A stretch of 64,000 nucleotides of DNA from the NCBI RefSeq assembly GCF_039525805.1, contig NZ_BAAAHZ010000015.1; one strand, given 5' to 3'. This document shows positions 17,628 through 26,583 of this stretch, one piece after another. Every line of letters begins with the position of its first letter. Within the stretch, counting starts at the first letter, position 1. Origin of the DNA: Dietzia natronolimnaea (GTDB lineage: Bacteria > Actinomycetota > Actinomycetes > Mycobacteriales > Mycobacteriaceae). The position numbers and the translations under genes were made by a program. Below the pieces are notes generated by a model. It saw only the letters and a program-made list of their open reading frames with translations, was not told the DNA's origin and did not search any database.

Positions 17628-18866
17628 ATGGCGATATCAGACGTGAAGGAATACGCCCATCTCTCCGCCGAGGACGTGGAGGCCATCGGCGCCGAACTCG
17701 AGGCGATCCGACAGGAGATCGTCGAGTCTCTCGGCGACGCCGACCGCCGGTACGTCCAGAACACCATCAGACTCCAGCGCGGACTCGTAGCCGGCGCCCG
17801 CGGCGTCCTGCTCTTCTCCGGGTACCGCCCGGCCTGGGTGCTGGGCACCGGGATGCTGGCCGCGGGCAAGATCATCGAGAACATGGAGCTCGGCCACAAC
17901 GTCATGCACGGGCAGTGGGACTGGATGAACGACCCGGTCATCCACTCCAGCACCTGGGAGTGGGACATCGTGGGCACCTCCGAGCACTGGAAGGCCACCC
18001 ACAACTACCACCATCACAAGTACACCAACATCGTGGGGATGGACGACGACGTGGGGTACGGCGTCGTCCGGGTGACGCGGGACCAGCCGTGGCATCCGGC
18101 GTTCTCCCTGAACATCCTGTGGAACACAATTCTGGCCCTGTCGTTCCAGTGGGGAGTGGGGGTGCAGCATCTCGAGATCGCTCCCGGCACCATCAACGAC
18201 TCGGGGTGGCCGGAGCAGAAGCGGCGGATCGGACAGTTCCTCCGCAAGGCCCGGCGACAGGTCGGCAAGGACTACGTGTGGTTCCCGTTGCTCTCCGGCC
18301 CCAACTGGAAGTCCACGATGGCGGCCAACGCCACCGCGAACATCATCCGTAACCTGTGGTCCAACGCGGTGATCTTCTGCGGCCACTTCCCGGACGGCGC
18401 GGACAAGTTCACCCTGGAGGACCTCGACCAGGAGACGCAGGCCCAGTGGTACCTCCGTCAGATGCTCGGCTCGGCCAACTTCACCGGCAGCAAGCTCACC
18501 CACTTCATGTCGGGCAACCTGTCGTTCCAGATCGAGCACCATCTCTTCCCGACCATCCCGTCCAACCGGTACATGGAGCTCTCCGAGAAGGTCCAGGACG
18601 TGTGCCGACGGTGGGATCTGCCCTACACGACCGGGCCGCTGTACAAGCAGTACTGGCAGTCCTGGCGAACGATCGCCAAGCTCTCCCTGCCCGACCGCTT
18701 CCTCAAGGCCACCACGGACGACGCGCCGGAAACCAGGTCGGAGCGCATGTTCGAGGGCGAGCCGCGGACCTACGACGATCACGCGGGTCCCCGGTCTGGC
18801 CTGGTCACCGCCCTGAAGCACCGGACCGCCCCGAATCAGCTCCGTCGCCTGACCCGCACGGTCTGA
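17628..18866 (+). CDS. Membrane acyl-CoA/fatty-acid desaturase, DesA3-like (copy 1)
   Basis: 412 aa. It is a membrane di-iron desaturase with all three histidine boxes: GHNVMHGQWDW, HNYHHHKYTN, and QIEHHLFP. In mycobacteria the homologous DesA3 makes oleoyl-CoA from stearoyl-CoA and takes electrons from a separate oxidoreductase; no such reductase is encoded nearby. It shares its first residues (MAISDV.EYAHLS) and most of its length with the desaturase at 26584-27792. Its C-terminus carries an extra basic tail. The following gene starts only 2 bp after its stop. Confidence 0.9.
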   Translation: MAISDVKEYAHLSAEDVEAIGAELEAIRQEIVESLGDADRRYVQNTIRLQRGLVAGARGVLLFSGYRPAWVLGTGMLAAGKIIENMELGHNVMHGQWDWMNDPVIHSSTWEWDIVGTSEHWKATHNYHHHKYTNIVGMDDDVGYGVVRVTRDQPWHPAFSLNILWNTILALSFQWGVGVQHLEIAPGTINDSGWPEQKRRIGQFLRKARRQVGKDYVWFPLLSGPNWKSTMAANATANIIRNLWSNAVIFCGHFPDGADKFTLEDLDQETQAQWYLRQMLGSANFTGSKLTHFMSGNLSFQIEHHLFPTIPSNRYMELSEKVQDVCRRWDLPYTTGPLYKQYWQSWRTIAKLSLPDRFLKATTDDAPETRSERMFEGEPRTYDDHAGPRSGLVTALKHRTAPNQLRRLTRTV

Positions 18867-18868
18867 CG

Positions 18869-19351
18869 GTGGCGGACGACCGGGGGGACGAGGGGGCTGC
18901 CGGCGGAGAGCGGACGCCGAGCGTCGACGAGACGCATCGGCGACCCCCCGGCGCGACCGATGCCGAGGTGGAGGCCGCAGGCACTGCCACCGAGGCACTG
19001 GAGTACGTCGAGCGGGCCCGTGGCCACCTCTACGACCTGCATCAGCTGATCGGGCGCGCGGACATCCTCTACCAGCAGGCCGCGGATCAGCTGGAGGCGA
19101 TCGGCCGCACGGAGCTCGCGGAGCTGATCCGGACCGAGATGGTCGGGGTGAACGTCCTCCACGGGCGGTGGACTTTCCAGATGGTCGAGGAGTTCGACGA
19201 CGGGTTCTGGACCACGGCCCGCGAGGTGAGCAAGGCCGTCCGCGACGAGGTCACCGGAGGGCGTCGCCACGTCTACGAGGCCGAGCTCAAGGAGCGGAAC
19301 CGGTCCGCGGGCATCACCGGTCATGAGGCGACCCCGCGGGAGAATCTCTAA
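18869..19351 (+). CDS. Conserved helical protein linked to the desaturase, unknown function
   Basis: 160 aa. The GTG start lies 2 bp after the desaturase stop, so the two are surely cotranscribed and probably coupled. Residues 1-40 are Gly/Glu/Asp-rich and disordered-looking. The rest is predicted helical and rich in Glu and Arg (for example EALEYVERARGHLYDLHQLIGR). It has no membrane segment and no motif I recognise. Being tied to the desaturase, it might be an accessory factor, but nothing in the sequence shows how. Confidence 0.7.
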   Translation: MADDRGDEGAAGGERTPSVDETHRRPPGATDAEVEAAGTATEALEYVERARGHLYDLHQLIGRADILYQQAADQLEAIGRTELAELIRTEMVGVNVLHGRWTFQMVEEFDDGFWTTAREVSKAVRDEVTGGRRHVYEAELKERNRSAGITGHEATPRENL

Positions 19352-19367
19352 CCCCCCGCGGGGTCGG

Positions 19368-19405
19368 CCGGTGTCAGCCGGTCGGTCTGCCGGTGTCAGC
19401 CGGTC
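19368..19405 (-). repeat. 22-bp tandem duplication at the 3' end of whiB
   Basis: A 22-bp unit (19368-19389) is followed by its first 16 bases again (19390-19405); both contain CCGGTGTCAGCCGGTC. The whiB stop codon (19396-19398) lies in the second copy, so the duplication spans the end of the gene and repeats the stop. Confidence 0.9.
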
Positions 19406-19674
19406 CGGTGCCGGCCCGCCATGGCGTGCCGTTCGGACTCGGTCGTCCCACCCCAGACCCCGTACAGTTCCTTCGATTCCATGGCGAACTGCCTGCAGGG
19501 GTCGAACACCGGGCAGCCCTGGCATACCGCCTTGGCCTTCTCCTCCTTGCGGCGGCGCTCCCCCTTGGATTCGTCGTCTGCACTGTAGAACAGGTCTTCG
19601 AGATCAATGCAGGCGGCGTCGTCCCGCCAGGACCAGAAATCGGCTGTGGGTTCGAGGTTTCTGTATCGGGGCAC
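19396..19674 (-). CDS. WhiB-family iron-sulfur transcription factor (copy 1)
   Basis: 92 aa. It has the four cysteines that hold a [4Fe-4S] cluster: one in DDAACIDLEDLF, two as CQGCPVFDPC (C-x2-C-x5-C), making four in all, and the GVWGG turn followed by the basic C-terminus. The GTG start is chosen because AAGGAG precedes it at 7 nt. WhiB proteins bind sigma-A and respond to redox or NO. The subtype (WhiB1-7) cannot be assigned safely; the spacing and short length are similar to WhiB2/WhiB1-type proteins. Confidence 0.92.
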   Translation of the reverse strand: MPRYRNLEPTADFWSWRDDAACIDLEDLFYSADDESKGERRRKEEKAKAVCQGCPVFDPCRQFAMESKELYGVWGGTTESERHAMAGRHRTG

Positions 19675-19886
19675 GGCGTCTCCTTCCCGCGAGGCTGAAG
19701 TGCCCTGCCATGAGCCCTGGATGTTCAGAACGCGGACCCTCATCCTGTCAGCCGACAGGGAGAGGTCAAACGGAAGCCGGCCCAGCAAGGCGTGCCTAAC
19801 TACCTGAGAACCCCTGTGCTACTTGCCTTGTCAGCGGGATTGTCGCGGAAGTGAGAATTCGGCAATGCGGCGCGGACCGCCCCGCG

Positions 19887-20876
19887 TCACCTGACGAGCC
19901 CCGTCGTCGCGGCCCGGATCACCTCGGCGGCGCGGGACGCCGCTCCGTCGACACCCCACCACGATCTGATCCCGGTCGACTCTCCGTCGCGGACGCGGTC
20001 GACCTGTTCCGCGACCGCACGGGCGACAGCCGTCGGGCCGTTGCCGTACCTCATCACCGACGCCCCCGGGATCCCGTCGAGGGCCTCGGCCGTGGCGTCC
20101 TGCTCCCCGTACGGGCGGCGGCCCGGGACCACCACCAGAGGGACGTCGGCGCAGGCGGCGTCGGCCACGGACGCCTGACCGGCCCCGGTCACCACCACAT
20201 CGGCGGAGCAGAGCTCGGGCCACGGGTCCTCGTGCCACGATCCGTCGGGGCCGCCGATCTCAAGCCACTCGGTCACCCCGAGGTCGCGAACGGTGCTCCT
20301 GACCGCCCGCCAGAACCTGTGGTCTCCGCTCGACCCGGAGCTGTTCAGATGGACCACCCGTGGCCGCCGGCGACCCTCCCGTGGTTCCCGCTCCCGTCCC
20401 TCGAACCGGGACACGCCGCCGATCTCCGCCACCGGGCTCTCGGTCCGCCGCAGGGTCGCCTGATGTACGCCCGGGGGCCACGCCCCGATCAGGCGCTCCG
20501 CCGCACGGACCCGCAGCAGATGGGGCTCGTCCTCCCTCACCCCGGGGGGCAGGGTGCTGACCATCGGGATCCCGGTCATCCGCGCGGCCAACGACATGGC
20601 GGGCGAGGAATCGACCCAGAACGCGCGAGGGCGTGCGTGGTCGATCCAGGCGACGGCGGCGCGGCGGGCCGAGAGGGTGAGTTCCTCCGCGTCCTCCTCG
20701 TCGTCGATGCCGGGAGGGAGGTGGACGACCCGGGCCCCCGGGGGGAGGAGCGCGTCGTCGAACTGTCCCGCGATCAGCACCGTCACATCGAGGCCCCGCT
20801 CCCGCAGGGCACCCATCACGGGGAGCACGCGGTGGAGATGACCCCGCCCACGGTTGTGGACGTAGATGCCGATCAT
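19887..20876 (-). CDS. Glycosyltransferase, MurG/GT28-like
   Basis: 329 aa. A GT-B type fold is suggested by the N-terminal YVHNRGRGHLHRVLPVMGALRERG (nucleotide-sugar glycosyltransferase start, with a GxGH-like loop) and the C-terminal SADVVVTGAGQASVADAACADVPLVVVP. The latter matches the acceptor/UDP-binding signature of the MurG and UGT group. ATG 20876 is preceded by GGCGGGAG. It lies 41 bp after the DJ-1-like gene on the same strand, so the two may be cotranscribed. Donor and acceptor are unknown. Confidence 0.75.
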   Translation of the reverse strand: MIGIYVHNRGRGHLHRVLPVMGALRERGLDVTVLIAGQFDDALLPPGARVVHLPPGIDDEEDAEELTLSARRAAVAWIDHARPRAFWVDSSPAMSLAARMTGIPMVSTLPPGVREDEPHLLRVRAAERLIGAWPPGVHQATLRRTESPVAEIGGVSRFEGREREPREGRRRPRVVHLNSSGSSGDHRFWRAVRSTVRDLGVTEWLEIGGPDGSWHEDPWPELCSADVVVTGAGQASVADAACADVPLVVVPGRRPYGEQDATAEALDGIPGASVMRYGNGPTAVARAVAEQVDRVRDGESTGIRSWWGVDGAASRAAEVIRAATTGLVR

Positions 20877-20917
20877 CTCCCGCCCCCCTCCGCCGCGCCC
20901 GACCGGTCTCCGGTGCC

Positions 20918-21478
20918 CTAGTCCACTCCGCGGATCGCTCCCAGCAGGGCGTCGCAGAAGGCCGGGAGGTCGTCCGGGTTGCGGCTGGTGAACACGCCGT
21001 CCGAGCTGACCAGCTCCTCATCCACCCACTCGGCACCGGCGTTGACCAGGTCCGTGCGCAGGCTGGGGTAGGAGGTGACGCGGCGCCCGCGGACGACCTC
21101 GGCCTCGATCAGGACCCACGGCGCGTGGCAGATGGCCAGGACGGGCTTGCCCGCCTCGACCATCTCGCGGACGAGGGTCACCGCGTGCTGGTCCTGTCGC
21201 AGGGCATCCGGGTTGGCGACGCCACCCGGCAGGACCAGGACGTCGACGTCGGCGGCGGTCACGTCGGCGCTCGTCCGGTCGACCGCCTGGGTGCCGGCCG
21301 GGGTGAGGTGGTCGACCAGGTCGACCTCGCCGTCGGATGTGCTGACCAGGAGCGCCGTGTGACCGGCTTCGGTCACGGCCCCCCACGGCTCGGTCAGCTC
21401 GACCCGTTCGATCCCCTCGCCGGCCACGAGGAATGCGACGGTTCTGGTGTCAGTGCGTGCGTCCTGGGTCTCGGTCAT
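20918..21478 (-). CDS. DJ-1/PfpI-family protein
   Basis: 186 aa. It is a DJ-1/PfpI class I glutamine-amidotransferase-like fold. The nucleophile elbow is AICHAPWVLIEA, with the conserved Cys followed by His as in PfpI and YhbO proteins. The preceding VLPGGVANPDALR and the early Glu (IERVELTEPWGA) fit the same family. Members act as proteases, chaperones or glyoxalases, and the exact activity is not predictable. The start ATG 21478 is divergent from the LmeA-like gene. Confidence 0.85.
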   Translation of the reverse strand: MTETQDARTDTRTVAFLVAGEGIERVELTEPWGAVTEAGHTALLVSTSDGEVDLVDHLTPAGTQAVDRTSADVTAADVDVLVLPGGVANPDALRQDQHAVTLVREMVEAGKPVLAICHAPWVLIEAEVVRGRRVTSYPSLRTDLVNAGAEWVDEELVSSDGVFTSRNPDDLPAFCDALLGAIRGVD

Positions 21479-21561
21479 AGCCTGATCGTGGGCCCGGACC
21501 CCCCAGGCCCGCAACCGGACCGCCGGTGGCCCCCGGCCCGACGGTCCGGCACGATACGTGG

Positions 21562-22290
21562 ATGCGACGACGAGACCCGATCGACCGACGAGGACGGCGC
21601 GACCGCCGGCGAGGCGGCTGCGGCTGCTCCCTGCTCGTGCTGCTGCTCCTGGTGCTGGGGCTTGCCGTGGCCGCCGAGTTCGGCGCCCGGTGGTACCTGG
21701 CGGATCGGGCGGAGCGCGAGGCGTCGGAGCGACTCGGGGCCCCGGTGTCGGTGGGGTTCGGACCCACGCCGATCCTCTGGGATCTGGCCACCACGCGGGC
21801 CGTCGACACGGTCCGGATGACCTCCCCCGGTGACGCAGGCGTGCCCCGGATCGACGTGACCGGCTACTCGGTCAGGATGGTGGACGGCGCGATCCTGGCC
21901 GCGTCGGCGGACGGCACCGCGACGCTCAGCGGCGACCAGCTCGCCGCGGCGGCTGCGGAGGGGAACCCGGCCGGTGACTCCCCGGTGGCCGGCCTGACGG
22001 AGGTCCGTTCCGTGCGCCCGGACGCGCAGGCCGGTCTGCTGCGTGCGGACATCGGCGGGATCGCCGAGATCGGCGTGGCCCCGGGCGTCTCCGGCGGCCG
22101 ACTCACCCTGACCCCTGAGCAGACCGAGCTGATCGGCATCCCCCTGCCGGACGGGCTGTTCTCCGGCATCACCGGTACCGTCGACTCGACGGTCGCCTCC
22201 CTGCCCGAGGGGGTGTCGATCCACGGCGCCCGCGTGGTGCCCGACGGTCTCGAGGTCGCGCTCATCGGCACGGACGTCACGCTGAGGTAG
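21562..22290 (+). CDS. LmeA/DUF2993-family phospholipid-binding protein
   Basis: 242 aa. A very basic N-terminus (about ten Arg in the first 20 residues) is followed by one hydrophobic segment of about 20 residues, which should anchor the protein in the membrane. The rest is a beta-rich extracytoplasmic domain of DUF2993 type (LGAPVSVGFGPTPILWDLAT, then IDVTGYSVRM). The mycobacterial member LmeA binds phospholipid and is needed for lipomannan elongation. That the same holds here is an inference. It overlaps the end of the cyclase gene by 14 bp, tail to tail. Confidence 0.75.
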   Translation: MRRRDPIDRRGRRDRRRGGCGCSLLVLLLLVLGLAVAAEFGARWYLADRAEREASERLGAPVSVGFGPTPILWDLATTRAVDTVRMTSPGDAGVPRIDVTGYSVRMVDGAILAASADGTATLSGDQLAAAAAEGNPAGDSPVAGLTEVRSVRPDAQAGLLRADIGGIAEIGVAPGVSGGRLTLTPEQTELIGIPLPDGLFSGITGTVDSTVASLPEGVSIHGARVVPDGLEVALIGTDVTLR

Positions 22291-23890
22291 CGCCACCGCC
22301 GTGGTCCGCGGGCTGGTCCTCGCTCCCGGCGGCGACCGGCACGCACAGCTCCGTCGCATCGGAACGGCCCCGGACCACCTCCGACCCGACGCGATTCCAC
22401 CGGGCGGCCTCGGCGTCGCCCGCCGACGCGACCGCGGTGCCGGAGGCCAGGACGAGGCCGGACCGGTTCTTGGCCAGCTCGCACAACCGGGACGCCTCGT
22501 TGACCGCGTCGCCGATCACCGTGTACTCCAGCCGGTCGTCCGCGCCGACGTAGCCCGCGACGACGCCCCCGTAGGAGGCTCCGATCCCGGCCCGGCACCC
22601 CGGCACCCGGGCCGGCAGCCGCTCACCGAGCACCCGGGCGCAGGCCAGGGCCGCGGAGGCCGGGTCGTCCATCGGCCGCGGCGCGCCGAACACCACGAGC
22701 GCGGCGTCGCCGAGGAAGCTGTCCACGATGCCGTCATACTCCTCGACCGTCTCCACGACCACCCGGAAGAACCGGTTGAGGACGTCGACGACCTCCGACG
22801 CCTCGGACCGCACCGCCATCTCCGTGGACCCGATGATGTCGACGAAGACGACGCCGACGTCGGAGGCGCTGCCGCCCAGTTCGGGGTCCCGCTCCTCGGC
22901 CGCCTCCGCGACGTCGCGACCCACGTGGCGGCCGAACAGGTCCCGGAGCCGTTCGCGCTCCTGGAGCCCGGCCGCCATACGGTTGAACCCGCGCTGGAGT
23001 TCGCCGAGTTCGGTGCCGTCGTAGACCACGACGCGCCGGGAGAGCGCGCCGTCCGTGACGTCCTCCATGGCCCAGCGGAGACTGCGTAGCGGTCCGAGCA
23101 CCGACCCGGTGGCCAGGGAGATGAGGAGGAATCCGGCGAGGAGCGAGGTGGCGCCGAGCACGATCACGATGACGGCGAGGCGTTCCAGCGACAGGGCCCG
23201 GCCCGCCAACGTGTAGATCGCCACGATGATCAGTCCCGCGATCGGAACCCCGCTGCCGACCGCCCAGGACACGCGGAGCCGAGTCATCGCACCCAGGAAC
23301 CGGCCGCGGGGGACCGGCCCTCCGGCCAGGGCGACCGCGGCGACCGGGCGGAGTCCGAAGTCCGCGAAGAGGAACGCCACACCGCAGACGACCATCCCGG
23401 AGAAGACGATCGTGAACCCGACCGACGGGATCGCCTCGGGGTCGATCACCCCGAAGGCGGGCGTGACCACGGCCGCGCCGAGGAGCCACAGAAAGGCCTG
23501 GATCAGGGTCATCCGGCCGGGCAGACGGAGAGTCCACACCCGCTCGCGATCCGTGGGTTCGCGGCCGTCGAGGAACCACCCGACACGCCGGTGGACGGCA
23601 CCACGCACCCAGATCGTCCCCACGATCGTCGCCAGCGCCACATACACCGGGACCACGATCGCGGTGGGGACCATGAACTCACGGGAGGGGAGGGTGGGAC
23701 CCGGGAGGACGAAGAGGATCAGCACAGCGGCGACGGCCACGCCGACGAGGTTGGAGCCCAGCAGCGTCAGTACGAGCAGGACCCGGACGCGCAGGGTTCT
23801 CAGGCGCGGCGACTCGGTCTCCCGCCCGAGCAGCACCGAGCCCAGTTCCGGGCGCCGCAGCAGGGACAGGTCGAGTCGCACGGTCAACAT
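22277..23890 (-). CDS. Membrane-bound class III adenylate/guanylate cyclase with HAMP domain
   Basis: 537 aa. Six hydrophobic segments fill about residues 20-280, a HAMP linker follows (LGPLRSLRWAMEDVTDGALSRRV...), and then a class III cyclase domain from about residue 350. The metal-binding Asp is in VVFVDIIGSTEM and a second Asp in DSFLGDAALVVFGAP; the YTVIGDAVNEASRL segment is the typical transition-state region. The layout matches the Rv1318c-Rv1320c/Rv3645 type of M. tuberculosis. ATG 23890 is chosen; the frame extends another 70 codons without a good start. It probably makes cAMP at the membrane. Confidence 0.9.
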   Translation of the reverse strand: MLTVRLDLSLLRRPELGSVLLGRETESPRLRTLRVRVLLVLTLLGSNLVGVAVAAVLILFVLPGPTLPSREFMVPTAIVVPVYVALATIVGTIWVRGAVHRRVGWFLDGREPTDRERVWTLRLPGRMTLIQAFLWLLGAAVVTPAFGVIDPEAIPSVGFTIVFSGMVVCGVAFLFADFGLRPVAAVALAGGPVPRGRFLGAMTRLRVSWAVGSGVPIAGLIIVAIYTLAGRALSLERLAVIVIVLGATSLLAGFLLISLATGSVLGPLRSLRWAMEDVTDGALSRRVVVYDGTELGELQRGFNRMAAGLQERERLRDLFGRHVGRDVAEAAEERDPELGGSASDVGVVFVDIIGSTEMAVRSEASEVVDVLNRFFRVVVETVEEYDGIVDSFLGDAALVVFGAPRPMDDPASAALACARVLGERLPARVPGCRAGIGASYGGVVAGYVGADDRLEYTVIGDAVNEASRLCELAKNRSGLVLASGTAVASAGDAEAARWNRVGSEVVRGRSDATELCVPVAAGSEDQPADHGGGATSA

Positions 23891-24121
23891 CGTGCCATCT
23901 GCGCGCCAGGAAGTGACGACCTCGTCACACTCGGGCCGGGAACAGTGGCCGAGGGCCCGCCGGGGCGTAGGGTGGGCGAGTCGGCCCGCACCACTCTTGC
24001 CTCGGGCCGAATCGGATGTCGACCTCCCGTGGTCGCGCACCGGGCGCGTCGCCTCCGAGCGACGTGGCACCCCAGGAGCGCGCCGGGCAAGACGCCCCAT
24101 CTATGTACGGAGATTCCTCCC

Positions 24122-25678
24122 TTGTCACGTTCCTTCGCCGATCTCGGCGTTCCTTCATCCCTGCTCGACGTCCTCACGGGCGTCGACATCGTCACCCCCA
24201 CCCCCATCCAGTCGGCGACGCTGCCCGACGCGATGTCCGGACGCGACGTCCTGGGCCGCGGCCGCACCGGCTCCGGCAAGACTTACGCGTTCTGCCTCCC
24301 GCTGGTCACCCGCCTGGCCGCCTCCGCGCCCGCCGGCGGCCGACGTAAGCGCAACTCCCCCCGCGGGCTCATCCTGGCCCCCACCCGCGAGCTCGCCCGT
24401 CAGATCGACGAGACCCTCGCGCCGCTGGCCAAGGCGATGGGCCTCAAGACCACCGTGATCTTCGGCGGCGTCTCACAGGGTCGCCAGGTCAGCGCGCTCG
24501 ACCAGGGCGTCGACATCGTGGTGGCCTGCCCGGGCCGGCTCGAGGACCTCATGGGCCAGAAGCACTGCCGCATGGACTCGATCGAGGTCAGCGTCCTCGA
24601 CGAGGCCGACCACATGGCCGACCTCGGCTTCCTCCCGGGAGTCACCCGGATCCTGGCGGCCACGCCTCAGGGTGCCCAGCGCCTGCTGTTCTCCGCGACG
24701 CTGGACCAGGGTGTGGACAAGCTGGTCCGCAAGTTCCTCGACAACCCGGTCGTGCACGAGGTCGACGACGGCTCCGCCACCCCCGGCGCGACCGCGCACC
24801 ACGTCTTCCACGTGGACCCGGACGACCGCGTCCGCGCACTGGCGGACCTCGCCGGCGTGAACGAGCGGACCGTCATGTTCACCCGTACCAAGCACGGCGC
24901 CAAGCGCCTGGCCAAGCAGCTCTCCGGGCGCGGCGTGACCAGCGTGGACCTGCACGGCAACCTGTCGCAGAACGCACGCGTGCGCAACCTCGACGCGTTC
25001 TCCTCCGGCCAGGCGAGCGTGCTCGTGGCCACCGACATCGCCGCGCGCGGCATCCACGTCGACGACGTGGGGCTGGTCGTCCACGCCGATCCGCCCGCCG
25101 AGCACAAGGCGTACGTGCACCGCTCGGGCCGGACCGCACGCGCGGGTGCCGTCGGCACCGTGGTCACCGTGGCCACCTCCGACCAGGTCCGTGAGGTGCG
25201 CTCGCTGCTGCGGTCGGCCGGCGTGACGGCGGGCGAGATCGTGCTCCCGGTGGGCGCCAACGCCGCCACCGCGCTGGCCGACGCCCCCGAGCCCCCCGCC
25301 CACGTCCCCGGGGCCGAGGCCCCCGCGGGCCGCCCGAGCCAGGGCCAGAGCCGCCAGAGCCAGAACCGGCAGCGTCAGGGCCGCGCCCAGGGCGGGCAGG
25401 GTCAGAACCGCCAGGGTCAGGGCCGCGACGGCGGGGAGCGCGGAGGCCGCGGGCAGGAGTCCGGTGCGGACGGCACCCGTCGTCGTCCCCGTCGTCCCCA
25501 GAGCGCCGGCGCCCAGGGTTCCGGTGGCCACGGTTCCCCCCGTCAGGGGTCCGGGGGCCAGGGTTCGGCACGCCAGGGTGCCGGTGGCCAGCGTTCGGCC
25601 GCCACCCACACGATCGCCCAGAGCGCGGGCCAGCCGCGTGGCGGCGATCGACGCAGGGCCAGCCGCGCCGCCGGCTGA
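24122..25678 (+). CDS. DEAD-box ATP-dependent RNA helicase
   Basis: 518 aa. All core motifs are visible: TPIQ (Q motif), GRTGSGKT (Walker A; the usual first Ala-Gln is replaced), PTRELA, DEADHMAD, SATL, and HRSGRTARAG. The C-terminal 120 or so residues (from about 397) are a low-complexity tail of Gln, Gly, Arg and Ser with repeats such as QGSGGHGSPRQ, like RNA-binding RGG tails. No ATG exists in this frame near the first motif; TTG 24122 with GGAG 9 nt upstream is the best start. It is likely involved in RNA unwinding in the cold or in ribosome assembly. Confidence 0.92.
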   Translation: MSRSFADLGVPSSLLDVLTGVDIVTPTPIQSATLPDAMSGRDVLGRGRTGSGKTYAFCLPLVTRLAASAPAGGRRKRNSPRGLILAPTRELARQIDETLAPLAKAMGLKTTVIFGGVSQGRQVSALDQGVDIVVACPGRLEDLMGQKHCRMDSIEVSVLDEADHMADLGFLPGVTRILAATPQGAQRLLFSATLDQGVDKLVRKFLDNPVVHEVDDGSATPGATAHHVFHVDPDDRVRALADLAGVNERTVMFTRTKHGAKRLAKQLSGRGVTSVDLHGNLSQNARVRNLDAFSSGQASVLVATDIAARGIHVDDVGLVVHADPPAEHKAYVHRSGRTARAGAVGTVVTVATSDQVREVRSLLRSAGVTAGEIVLPVGANAATALADAPEPPAHVPGAEAPAGRPSQGQSRQSQNRQRQGRAQGGQGQNRQGQGRDGGERGGRGQESGADGTRRRPRRPQSAGAQGSGGHGSPRQGSGGQGSARQGAGGQRSAATHTIAQSAGQPRGGDRRRASRAAG

Positions 25679-25709
25679 GTCCCGCCGCCGACCGATCAGC
25701 CGCCGGCCG

Positions 25710-26561
25710 TCACCCGAACACGGTGATGGTCTGGCGGCTGATCGCCGTCAGGGCCCCGTCCGGTCGCCACATCATGGCGTGGGTGTGCGCGTACCCGTCG
25801 CGGGAGGCATCGGTGGTCGCCTCGTAGGCGAACAGCGCCTCCGGCGGGATCGTGTCGGGGCCGATCTCCGCCACCAGCTCCAGCGTCCAGGTCAGGCTGC
25901 TGGCGGGTGCGAACCCGGACAGCATCTGGATGGTCGCGGGCGGCCACGCGTCCGCGAGCACCAGCAGATGCTCCTCGTGGAACTCCTCCGGGGCCTCGCG
26001 CAGCTGCGCCCAGCCCGAGAGGTCTCCGGTCTCGGCTCCGCTGAACGGGAGGGCGCCGCCGACCTGCCTCAACGCGAGGAACCGGTAGAACTCCGGGGTC
26101 ACCTTCTCGATGTAGGGGAACGGCTCGATGGTCCCGGGCTCGGGCAACTCCGGCATGGGATGCCTCGGGGGCACCACGATGGTGGACTCGCGGTGCTTCC
26201 CGAACGCCGCGAGCGCCGTGGCGACGATCGCTCCGTCCTGCCGCAGCGTGGCCTGGGCCTGCGTGACGTTCTTCCCGACCCGCAGGATCTCGGCGTGGAC
26301 CTCGACCGCGCCCGTCGTGGCGGGACCGACGAACGAGACGGTGAACGACCTCAACGGATGTGGAGACGCGGCCCCGGCCCCGGCCCCCGCAGAGTCTGAG
26401 GCCACGTCGTCTGAGGCCACGTCCCTGAGCCGCCCCTTGATCGACGCGAGGAGCAGGGCGCCGGTCAGGCCACCGTAGATCGCGCGGCCCTGCGTCCAGC
26501 CGTCCGAGACCTCGACGGTCCCACCGCGCGAGGCGGACTCCAGCATGTTCTTCAGCGACAT
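25710..26561 (-). CDS. Acyl-CoA thioesterase, TesB/double hot-dog type (copy 1)
   Basis: 283 aa. It looks like a double hot-dog thioesterase of the TesB-related group: an N-terminal half with GWTQGRAIYGGLTGALLLASI and TVSFVGPAT, and a C-terminal half with SSLTWTLELVAEI and YAHTHAMMWRPDGAL. An Ala/Gly/Ser-rich insert (about residues 50-65) was expanded by short repeats. CAGACT lies 7 nt before the ATG, a weaker leaderless-type promoter. It follows the second desaturase gene on the same strand (22 bp gap), so it can be cotranscribed with it and act on its acyl-CoA products. Confidence 0.75.
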   Translation of the reverse strand: MSLKNMLESASRGGTVEVSDGWTQGRAIYGGLTGALLLASIKGRLRDVASDDVASDSAGAGAGAASPHPLRSFTVSFVGPATTGAVEVHAEILRVGKNVTQAQATLRQDGAIVATALAAFGKHRESTIVVPPRHPMPELPEPGTIEPFPYIEKVTPEFYRFLALRQVGGALPFSGAETGDLSGWAQLREAPEEFHEEHLLVLADAWPPATIQMLSGFAPASSLTWTLELVAEIGPDTIPPEALFAYEATTDASRDGYAHTHAMMWRPDGALTAISRQTITVFG

Positions 26562-26583
26562 GCCGGACAGTCTGCCAAAGCGG

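Noticed and set aside
25300..25678. Repeats in the DEAD-box tail as a separate mobile or CRISPR-like array
   Set aside because: Units are irregular, in frame, and give the Gly/Gln/Arg tail common in RNA helicases. No spacers are present.
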